In this document: positions 1 through 5,614 of the stretch, in pieces
How the letters are laid out: every line of letters starts with the position of its first letter
Numbering within the stretch: position 1 is the first letter of the stretch
DNA from: DASZCR01 sp035942915
GTDB taxonomy: Bacteria; Acidobacteriota; Blastocatellia; Pyrinomonadales; Pyrinomonadaceae
Length of the DNA stretch: 7,506 nucleotides
Assembly (NCBI GenBank): GCA_035942915.1
Contig: DASZCR010000228.1
Location: forward strand, 1-7,506
Reading direction: 5' to 3'
Position numbers and translations under genes: made by a program
Notes under the pieces: model-generated
Seen by the model: only the letters and a program-made list of their open reading frames with translations
Database searches by the model: none
Told to the model about the DNA's origin: nothing

Positions 1-108
1 CCCCCTCTTCTCGGAGGAGCCCACCTTCCTGCCCGTTTAAACGACCGGGTGGGGATAAAGTTTCGGAAAATTATTTTCGGCGAAAGGCGTAGAACCCTTA
101 TGGAGGCA

Positions 109-840
109 TCAGGCGGCGCGCGCACGCAGCGTGCGTCGCTGGCGTGCCACGTTGTCGAGCCACTCCTGCGCCTCTTCGTAGAAAGGAAAGCGCTGCTCCT
201 CGGCGCGGAAGGCGCGCGTGTGGTAGTAGCGACGGCCGTTGATGAGCCGCGCAGGGTGTTTGATGTGGAGCATCTCGTGGAAGAGGATGTATTCGACAAA
301 CCACTCCGGCACGTCCTCCGAGTCGAGCGTCTTGCTGATGACAATCGTCTCGTGGACGCCGTCGTGATGGCCGAGGATGGTGCGCGTGCGGCGGCGCGAC
401 CATGTCAGAGTCGGGGTTGGCAGTTGTCCGTCGAAGTGTCTGCGGTTGAGACGCGCAAACATCTTGTCGAGGTCGTAGTAGCGCCCTTGCGCAGAGGAGA
501 TGAGCTTGCGACCGCGTCGGCGACGTGCGAGGTCGGAGGCGCGCAAGACTTCGGGCGCGTAGGCGTAGTCTCTATAGACCTTCTCGTGAACTTCGGGCGC
601 GCGCCGTCGCAGGAGCTTGGCGACGAGGATAAAGGCCAAGGCGCGATGGACGTTGACGGGCGCGCTCTTGAAGATGTCCGAGACACGCACGTAGACCCGG
701 CCGGAACGCAGGCGAATCGTGTGGTTGAGTCCGGCGTAAGGGTAGTAGCGCACGTCCACCTCCGGCACGGGGCGGTTGCGCGCCAGATGCCGGAAGGCGT
801 CGATGAAGAGGACGCCGAGCAGTGGTTGAGAATCGGACAT
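109..840 (-). CDS. SprT-like zinc metallopeptidase domain protein
   Basis: A 243-residue protein on the - strand. Its C-terminal half looks like the SprT/M48-type zincin fold. An aromatic-rich stretch at about residues 126-160 (LNRRHFDGQLP, then TW and LGHHD) precedes the catalytic HExxH motif HEMLH at residues 188-192. A probable third zinc ligand is H207, in YYHTRAF. These features predict a cytoplasmic zinc-dependent protease; SprT/Spartan relatives act on DNA-protein crosslinks, but that role is only family knowledge. Residues 1-120 are an extra N-terminal region with no domain I recognise. The protein has no cysteine at all, so the C-terminal zinc ribbon of E. coli SprT is absent. No signal peptide or membrane segment is visible. 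The ATG at 840 is preceded by a GGGGGA Shine-Dalgarno about 8 bases away. The gene diverges from the hrcA operon. The + strand frame across it is a shadow, because only the - strand gives the metallopeptidase motif. A YgjP/DUF45-like assignment is the main alternative. Confidence 0.88.
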   Translation of the reverse strand: MSDSQPLLGVLFIDAFRHLARNRPVPEVDVRYYPYAGLNHTIRLRSGRVYVRVSDIFKSAPVNVHRALAFILVAKLLRRRAPEVHEKVYRDYAYAPEVLRASDLARRRRGRKLISSAQGRYYDLDKMFARLNRRHFDGQLPTPTLTWSRRRTRTILGHHDGVHETIVISKTLDSEDVPEWFVEYILFHEMLHIKHPARLINGRRYYHTRAFRAEEQRFPFYEEAQEWLDNVARQRRTLRARAA

Positions 841-934
841 AAAGTTAGTCCCCCGCGTGGGCGACCCGTCGTCTGAAAGGCGTTCGGATGGAGCGTTCGA
901 CCCGACCCGTCTCGTCCGAAAAGCAGGAAGATTT

Positions 935-962
935 TTGACAACCGCTTCGGCCTTGATATTAC
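935..962 (+). promoter_or_regulatory. Candidate rightward promoter with extended -10
   Basis: A perfect TTGACA (935-940), a 16-base spacer and TATTAC (957-962, 4 of 6), with TG at 954-955 giving an extended -10 arrangement. It points toward hrcA but would leave a leader of about 480 bases with no convincing gene. It could drive the operon distally, a non-coding RNA, or nothing. The overlap with the leftward -10 would make the two mutually exclusive. Confidence 0.4.
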
Positions 963-985
963 GAGTCGTCCGGCTGAGGCGTCAA
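956..985 (-). promoter_or_regulatory. Candidate sigma70-type promoter for the SprT-like gene
   Basis: Reading the - strand, TTGACG (plus positions 985-980, 5 of 6 matches to the -35 consensus) is followed by an 18-base spacer and TAATAT (961-956, 4 of 6 matches to -10). Transcription would begin near 949, giving a leader of about 109 bases before the ATG at 840. The -10 hexamer overlaps that of an opposing + strand candidate. This is assigned by eye only. Confidence 0.45.
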
Positions 986-1222
986 ATGGCTTCTCGGCGC
1001 GCAACGCTAACTTGTTTGGATGCGAGAAATGGCCGTGCGGACGGACGCTGGGGCGACGAAGAGCGTCCGCAGCCTGTCTGACAAAGCGTTGCGCTGCAAC
1101 AGTTTAGCTTGAACGGTGCGGCGCGCGCCGCCCCGACGCGGGCTAACCTCTGTAGAATCTTCAAATTAAGACGCTTGAGGTGATGGCGGAAAGAAAGTCC
1201 GTGTGCGTCAGCGGGTCGGCGT

Positions 1223-1252
1223 TTGCGCGCTTTTTCCCCAATCCGCTATACT
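1223..1252 (+). promoter_or_regulatory. Weak second promoter candidate upstream of hrcA
   Basis: TATACT at 1247-1252 matches the -10 consensus at 5 of 6 positions. The -35 at 1223-1228 is only TTGCGC (3 of 6), with an 18-base spacer. A start near 1259 would give a leader of about 190 bases to hrcA. It is listed because heat-shock operons often have more than one promoter. The weak -35 keeps confidence low. Confidence 0.25.
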
Positions 1253-1311
1253 TCTGTGAGAAGGCCGACGGCGGGTCGCAGAGACGGCGGCAGCGGCCGG
1301 AAAATAAACAC

Positions 1312-1340
1312 TTGACAGGTGGTTAGCGGCACTGTAAAGA
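1312..1340 (+). promoter_or_regulatory. Likely main promoter of the hrcA-grpE-dnaK-dnaJ operon
   Basis: A perfect TTGACA at 1312-1317, a 17-base spacer and TAAAGA at 1335-1340. The -10 is weak (3 of 6). The predicted start near 1347 leaves a leader of about 100 bases before the hrcA ATG at 1449. It resembles a housekeeping sigma70 promoter, not a sigma32 one, as expected for HrcA-type control. The region between and just after the hexamers (CACT at 1330-1333, AGTG at 1349-1352) vaguely recalls CIRCE but has the wrong spacing and lacks the flanking TTAG/CTAA pairing. Confidence 0.55.
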
Positions 1341-1448
1341 ATTGCAAGAGTGGTCTGCGCGGCCGTCTCGGTCTGTCGCGGCCACCCTAATCGCCCGATT
1401 AACTTCTTCTGTCGCCCACGTTCCCCCCGCGCCCGGTATCAAAGCAAG

Positions 1449-2564
1449 ATGGCAATTCGCAGTTCGACAACACAGATGCAGTCAGAGTGGACGCCCGATG
1501 CGCGCGCACAGGCTGTTTTGTCGGCCATCATCAAGGAGCACCTGCGGACGGGTGAGCCGGTCGGCTCGCGCACCATCTCGGAGCGTTGCGCGGGCGCGGC
1601 CGGGTGGAGTTCGGCGACGATTCGCAACGTGATGGGCGAACTCGAAGAGGCCGGACTCGTCGAGCAGCCGCACACTTCGGCCGGGCGCGTCCCGACCGAC
1701 AAGGGCTATCGCTTCTACGTCGACCACATGGTCGGCGACGCGCGTCTGTCGCGCGCAGACCTCTCGACCATCGACCGCACGCTCGGCCTTCAGGGCGCGG
1801 ACGCCGCCTCGCCCAACCGCCTGATGGAGAAGGTGTCGCACCTGTTGTCACAGCTTTCGGAGAACGTCGGCATCGTCGTCTCGCCGCCGATGGCCGACAA
1901 CCGTTTGCAGCACATCGAGTTCATGCGTCTCTCGGACGACCGCATCCTCGTCGTGCTGGTCTTCGCCTCCAACGTCGTGCAGAACAAGTTGATTCGGATT
2001 GACGTGCCGCTCTCACAGGACGAGTTGGAGCGCACGGCGCGCTACCTGAATGCGGAGTTCACGGGCAAGAGTTTGCAGACGATACGCGCCGAAATCCTCT
2101 CGATGATGCGCGAGGAAAAGGCTCTCTACGACCGTCTGTTACGCAACGCCGTGCTGCTTTGCGAGCGCAGCCTTGAGGGCGAAGAGTCCGAGACGGGCGA
2201 TGTCTACGTGGATGGTGCATCGAACATCCTCGCCAAGCCGGACTTCGCCGACATCGAACGGTTGCGCGAACTGTTTCGCACCTTCGAGGCCAAGTCGCAT
2301 CTGGTGAAAATCCTCAACGAGTGCATCGCGCGCGACCCCGTCTTCGGCGACGTGCACGTCGTCATCGGACGCGAGCACACCGCGCCTTCGATGCAGAACT
2401 GCGCGCTGATAACTGCGCCTTATCGTCTCGGCGAAGGCGAGGCGGCGGGCACGCTCGGCGTCGTCGGGCCGATGCGTATCGAGTATGCGCGGACGATGGC
2501 CGTCGTCAACTACGTGGCGCGACTCGTTGAGCGGATGTTGCGTGAGGAGAACGCGAGGGTTTGA
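1449..2564 (+). CDS. hrcA: Heat-inducible transcription repressor HrcA
   Basis: 371 residues, close to the family's usual 340-350. HrcA is a dimeric winged-helix repressor that binds CIRCE operators upstream of dnaK and groE operons; its activity normally depends on GroEL. The N-terminal winged helix spans about residues 17-92 and carries the family signature SSATIRNVMGELEEAGL (54-70), then HTSAGRVPTDKGYRFYV (75-91). The central GAF-like and dimerisation part follows. The C-terminus has the expected LGVVGPMRIEYARTM segment near residues 339-353. The frame stays open upstream to a GTG at 1350, but those codons encode a cysteine-, proline- and arginine-rich stretch unlike HrcA. The ATG at 1449 is therefore preferred, although its Shine-Dalgarno is weak. 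It is the first gene of the operon, and grpE follows within 3 or 36 bases depending on the grpE start. Autoregulation is expected, but no consensus CIRCE is visible in the window. Confidence 0.96.
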   Translation: MAIRSSTTQMQSEWTPDARAQAVLSAIIKEHLRTGEPVGSRTISERCAGAAGWSSATIRNVMGELEEAGLVEQPHTSAGRVPTDKGYRFYVDHMVGDARLSRADLSTIDRTLGLQGADAASPNRLMEKVSHLLSQLSENVGIVVSPPMADNRLQHIEFMRLSDDRILVVLVFASNVVQNKLIRIDVPLSQDELERTARYLNAEFTGKSLQTIRAEILSMMREEKALYDRLLRNAVLLCERSLEGEESETGDVYVDGASNILAKPDFADIERLRELFRTFEAKSHLVKILNECIARDPVFGDVHVVIGREHTAPSMQNCALITAPYRLGEGEAAGTLGVVGPMRIEYARTMAVVNYVARLVERMLREENARV

Positions 2565-2600
2565 AGATTGGAGGGGCAGCAATCGCGGGTCGAAACGAAC

Positions 2601-3542
2601 ATGATGAACAAGAACAGGCACACGCCCAGCCGCATCCCGATTCGCTTCGTCGATGATGAGGCGAGCGGCGGGCAGAACAAGGGCGAGACGGAGCGCGACG
2701 AACGCAACGAGGGCGGCGAACAGACGGCCGAAGAACTCGGACGGGCTTCGATTTACGAAGACGCGACCGAGATGCAGCGTCGTATCAATCGCGGCGGGGA
2801 GGATGATACCTCCGAAGGGCAAGACCGCGCCGACGACGCCGACACCGCAGGCGCACTCCCGCGACAGGAGATGCCGGAGCGACGCGGCGACCAGGACACT
2901 AACCCGTCGCACGCGGAAAACGAGTCACGGCGCAGAGACGCATCGGCCACAGGCCACACTTCCGGCGGCGACGCCGACGGTGAAGACGACTCTGATGATT
3001 CGTCGCCGAGGATGGGCGAGGCTTCCGGCCCCGTGCTTGCGGAGTTGATTGCCACGCGGGCCGAGTTGAAAAGGGTCGAGGGCGAGTTGCAGAAGTTCAC
3101 CGAGGAGCGACAGGATTTGGTCGATAAGGTGGCTCGCCGTCAGGCCGATTTCGAGAACTACCGCAAGCGCATGGAGCGCGAGCGGCAGGAGACTTACAGC
3201 CGCGTCGTGGCCGAAGTCGTCGGCCACCTGCTGCCGGTGGTCGATAATCTGCGTCGCGCCGTCGATGCCGAAGCATCGGTCGAGGGGGGCGAGTCCGAGG
3301 AGTTTCGTCACTTCCTGCGCGGCGTCGAGTTGATTGCGCGGCAGTTGGACGGCGTGTTGGAGACGCTCGGCGTCGAGACCGTTCAGACCGTCGGGCAGCC
3401 GTTCGACCCGCACATTCACGAGGCTGTCGCGGCCGAAGAGTCCGACAGGTTCAAGCCCGACACGGTCATGGAGGAGTTGGTGCGCGGCTATCGCCTCGGC
3501 GACAAGTTGCTGCGCCCGGCAATGGTTAAGGTCGCAAAGTAA
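2601..3542 (+). CDS. grpE: GrpE, nucleotide exchange factor of DnaK, with a long acidic N-terminal extension
   Basis: 313 residues from this ATG, against about 200 in typical GrpE. GrpE dimers release ADP from DnaK and so reset the chaperone cycle. The recognisable core begins near residue 145: a long coiled-coil helix (about 147-205, with RQADFENYRKRMERERQE) leads into the four-helix region and the C-terminal beta domain. The signature FDPHIHEAVA is at 268-277, and the protein ends GYRLGDKLLRPAMVKVAK. Residues about 20-143 are low-complexity and rich in D, E, G, S, R and T, clearly disordered, with a short conserved-looking start RIPIRFVDDE (11-20). Start choice is uncertain. A TTG at 2568, only 3 bases after the hrcA stop, has GAGGG 8 bases upstream and would add 11 residues. 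The ATG at 2601 lacks a Shine-Dalgarno, but so does dnaJ here. Co-transcription with hrcA is nearly certain. Confidence 0.95.
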   Translation: MMNKNRHTPSRIPIRFVDDEASGGQNKGETERDERNEGGEQTAEELGRASIYEDATEMQRRINRGGEDDTSEGQDRADDADTAGALPRQEMPERRGDQDTNPSHAENESRRRDASATGHTSGGDADGEDDSDDSSPRMGEASGPVLAELIATRAELKRVEGELQKFTEERQDLVDKVARRQADFENYRKRMERERQETYSRVVAEVVGHLLPVVDNLRRAVDAEASVEGGESEEFRHFLRGVELIARQLDGVLETLGVETVQTVGQPFDPHIHEAVAAEESDRFKPDTVMEELVRGYRLGDKLLRPAMVKVAK

Positions 3543-3548
3543 TTCAGG

Positions 3549-3577
3549 GAAGGCTTGCAGACTCTCCCCAAGCCTTC
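3549..3577 (+). promoter_or_regulatory. Stem-loop between grpE and dnaK
   Basis: GAAGGCTTG (3549-3557) and CAAGCCTTC (3569-3577) are perfect 9-base complements around an 11-base loop, extendable by two G-U pairs. The stem begins 6 bases after the grpE stop and ends 35 bases before the dnaK ATG. The following bases (TTCGGTCTGTC) are not a real U-tract, so this is a weak terminator at most. An mRNA-stabilising or processing element, or a partial attenuator setting GrpE to DnaK ratios, is possible. Confidence 0.5.
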
Positions 3578-3612
3578 TTCGGTCTGTCACCTCACTGGTT
3601 CGAGAAGCCGCT

Positions 3613-5523
3613 ATGGGTAAAGTCGTCGGAATAGATTTGGGCACTACGAACTGCTGTGTCGCCGTCCTTGAAGGCGGCGCGGTACAGATTGTGCCGAACA
3701 AAGAAGGCGGACGCACGACCCCGACCGTCGTCGGCTTCACAGACAAAGGCGAGCGTCTCGTCGGCCAGATTGCCAAGCGGCAGGCCGTGACGAACGCCAC
3801 TAACACCATCTACGCCGTCAAGCGGCTCATCGGGCGCAAGTTCGACTCGCCCGAAGTCGCGCGCGCGCGTGAGACGGCACCCTTCGAGATTGTCGATTCG
3901 CCGAACGGCGACGCGCGTATCAGCGTGCAGAACCGCGTCTACAGTCCGCAGGAGATTTCCGGCATCGTGCTGCAAAGGCTCAAGGCGGCGGCCGAAGATT
4001 TCCTCGGCGAAGCCGTCAGCGAGGCCATCGTCACTGTCCCTGCCTACTTCGACGACACGCAGCGACAGGCGACGAAGGACGCGGGCAAGATTGCCGGTCT
4101 CAACATCGAGCGCATCATCAACGAGCCGACGGCCGCCGCGCTGGCCTACGGGTTGGGACGCGAGGAGGCCGAACGCATCGCCGTCTACGACCTCGGCGGC
4201 GGCACGTTTGATATCTCCATTCTGGAGATGAACGACGGCGTCTTCGAGGTGCTCTCGACTTCGGGCAACACCTTCCTCGGCGGCGAAGATTTCGACGAGC
4301 GCATCATCAACTGGATGGTCGAACTGTTCCGCGAGGAGACCAGCATCGACCTGCGGCAAGACCGCCTCGCCCTGCAACGCCTGAAGGAAGCGGCCGAGCG
4401 CGCCAAGTGCGAACTCTCTTCGCTGTCGGAGACGAACATCAACCTGCCCTTTATCGCCGCAGACCCTTCGGGGCCGAAGCACTTCAGCAAGATGCTGACG
4501 CGCGATAAGTTCGAGGAACTCGTCTCCGACCTCGTCGAACAGACCATCGAGCCATGCCAGAAGGCGCTCTGGGACGCCAAACTTCAGCCGTCGGACATCG
4601 ACAAGGTGCTGCTCGTCGGCGGACAGACGCGCTCGCCCATCATCGCGCGCACCGTCCGCGAAATCTTCGGGCGCGACGCTTCGGCCGAGATTAACCCTGA
4701 CGAAGTGGTGGCAATGGGCGCGGCCATACAGGGCGGCGTGCTGACAGGCGACGTTAAAGACATCGTCCTGCTCGACGTGCTCCCCTTGAGCCTCGGCCTT
4801 GAGACGCGCGGCGGCCTCTTCACGAAAATCATCGAGCGCAACTCGACCATTCCCTTGCGCCAGAGCCAGATTTTCACGACCGTCGTCGACAATCAGGCAT
4901 CCGTCGAAATCCACGTCCTACAGGGCGAGCGCGAGGTGGCGCAGGGCAACCGCAGCCTCGGCAAGTTCGAGTTGGTTGGCATCCCGCCGAGTCCGCGCGG
5001 CGCACCGCAGATTGAAGTCGCTTTCGAGGTTGACGCCAACGGCATCCTCTCCGTCTCGGCGCAGGACAAGGCCAGCGGACGCCAGCAACAGATGCAGGTG
5101 ACGCCGACATCGGGTCTCTCGGCCGACGAGATTGAGAGGCTCATCGCGGAGGCCACCACGTCGGCCGAAACCGACCGGCGCATCAAAGAGATTATCTCTC
5201 TGCGCTCGCGCCTCGAAGGCTTGGTGCGCAACACGCAACGCACCTTCCGTGAGTTCGGCGGCGCGCTCTCGGCAGACGATAGACAGATGGGGCAGTTGGC
5301 CTTGATTGAAGGCGAAGAGGCCGCCAAGTCGGAAGACCCGGAACAGATTCACCGCGCGCACGCCACCGTCGAGCGGCTCGCGTCGCTGCTGACGATGGCG
5401 ATGCTCGACCCGAACAATCAGCCCTCGCCCTCTTCGACGACCTCAACGACGCCGCCCGCCACACAGAGCGGGACGGGCGAGCGTGGCATGCAAGACCCTG
5501 AAGAGCCCAACAGTAGACTGTAA
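3613..5523 (+). CDS. dnaK: Molecular chaperone DnaK (Hsp70)
   Basis: 636 residues, matching the usual length. DnaK is the cytosolic ATP-dependent Hsp70 that binds exposed hydrophobic peptides. The nucleotide-binding domain (about 1-380) shows GIDLGTTNCCVAV (6-18), K70, AYFDDTQRQATKDAG (144-158), NEPTAAALAYG (170-180), DLGGGTFDIS with T198 (193-202) and the LLVGGQTRSP loop (333-342). The interdomain linker is IVLLDVLPLSLG (384-395), where E. coli has a T at the second-last variable position of the DVTPL stretch. The beta substrate-binding domain runs about 396-500 (DNQASVEIHVLQGER, PRGAPQIEVAFEVDANGILSVSA), and the helical lid about 501-600. The tail (601-636) is Pro/Ser/Thr-rich and ends GMQDPEEPNSRL, lacking the acidic DAEFEEV-type end common in bacterial DnaK. 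The ATG at 3613 is set by the conserved N-terminus; the frame upstream is a shadow of grpE. The Shine-Dalgarno is weak (GAGAAG). A second, canonical DnaK may exist elsewhere in the genome. Confidence 0.97.
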   Translation: MGKVVGIDLGTTNCCVAVLEGGAVQIVPNKEGGRTTPTVVGFTDKGERLVGQIAKRQAVTNATNTIYAVKRLIGRKFDSPEVARARETAPFEIVDSPNGDARISVQNRVYSPQEISGIVLQRLKAAAEDFLGEAVSEAIVTVPAYFDDTQRQATKDAGKIAGLNIERIINEPTAAALAYGLGREEAERIAVYDLGGGTFDISILEMNDGVFEVLSTSGNTFLGGEDFDERIINWMVELFREETSIDLRQDRLALQRLKEAAERAKCELSSLSETNINLPFIAADPSGPKHFSKMLTRDKFEELVSDLVEQTIEPCQKALWDAKLQPSDIDKVLLVGGQTRSPIIARTVREIFGRDASAEINPDEVVAMGAAIQGGVLTGDVKDIVLLDVLPLSLGLETRGGLFTKIIERNSTIPLRQSQIFTTVVDNQASVEIHVLQGEREVAQGNRSLGKFELVGIPPSPRGAPQIEVAFEVDANGILSVSAQDKASGRQQQMQVTPTSGLSADEIERLIAEATTSAETDRRIKEIISLRSRLEGLVRNTQRTFREFGGALSADDRQMGQLALIEGEEAAKSEDPEQIHRAHATVERLASLLTMAMLDPNNQPSPSSTTSTTPPATQSGTGERGMQDPEEPNSRL

Positions 5524-5538
5524 TCGAGCCTGACATCC

Positions 5539-5604
5539 AAAGTTCAAAGTTCAAGGTTGAGAGCCTGGCTCGACGCTTTGAACTTTGAACTTTGAACTTT
5601 AAAC
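5539..5604. repeat. Heptanucleotide-repeat palindrome (AAAGTTC / GAACTTT) between dnaK and dnaJ
   Basis: The left arm AAAGTTCAAAGTTCAA (5539-5554) is perfectly complementary to TTGAACTTTGAACTTT (5578-5593). G5556-C5576 and G5555-U5577 extend this to 18 pairs. The apex has a small inner stem GAGC-CTG-GCTC (5561-5571). The right side is a tandem array of the heptad TTTGAAC: three exact copies and a fourth, TTTAAAC (5577-5604), so the arms can also pair one repeat further on (5585-5600). It fills most of the 91-base gap and ends 10 bases before the dnaJ ATG. This heptad looks like a dispersed intergenic repeat I associate with several environmental phyla; its copy number in this genome cannot be seen here. 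The TTGAAC units with TAAACT (5600-5605) also resemble a weak promoter, so an internal dnaJ promoter is possible. Confidence 0.85.
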
Positions 5605-5614
5605 TAAAACTATT

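Larger units (their letters stand above)
841..1448. other. Divergent intergenic region between the SprT-like gene and hrcA
   Basis: 608 bases without a convincing gene. It holds the two opposed promoter candidates near 935-985, a short hairpin GTTGC-gct-GCAAC near 1088-1100, a perfect 14-bp palindrome GCGGCGCGCGCCGC at 1118-1131, and the hrcA-proximal promoter candidates. Reading frames here look like random open stretches: arginine- and serine-rich translations with no family resemblance. A 47-codon frame at 1183-1326 is discussed under findings. I recognise no tRNA, riboswitch or known structured RNA. Confidence 0.7.

Noticed and set aside
2..40. Possible 3' end of a rightward gene at the left edge (12 codons ending LPV, stop at 38-40)
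   Set aside because: Too short to support as a gene. The stop lies inside the CGTTTAAACG palindrome and no upstream sequence is available.
20..53. Inverted pair CCCACC / GGTGGG enclosing the palindrome CGTTTAAACG, as a terminator for converging genes
   Set aside because: The 22-base loop and absence of a U-tract on either strand make a terminator unlikely.
49..876. Long + strand open frame of 275 codons across the SprT-like gene
   Set aside because: It is antisense to a frame with a convincing HExxH metallopeptidase and its translation has no family resemblance. Long shadow frames are common in GC-rich DNA.
982..1164. 60-codon - strand frame in the intergenic region
   Set aside because: No ribosome binding site of note, arginine/serine/alanine-rich random-looking translation, and it crosses the 14-bp palindrome and the - strand promoter candidate.
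1183..1215. GGCGGAAAGAAAGTCCGTG resembles the GGAAAGTCC element of RNase P RNA
   Set aside because: The rest of the RNase P core, including the conserved downstream ACAGAA-type segments, is absent in the following sequence.
1324..1358. CIRCE-like inverted repeat over the hrcA promoter (TTAGCGGCACT ... AGAGTGGTC)
   Set aside because: Only CACT/AGTG pair. The inner spacing is 15 instead of 11 bases, and the outer TTAG/CTAA pairing is missing.
3592..4914. Long - strand open frame of 440 codons across dnaK
   Set aside because: It is the antisense shadow of a complete, highly conserved dnaK, with no recognisable protein content.
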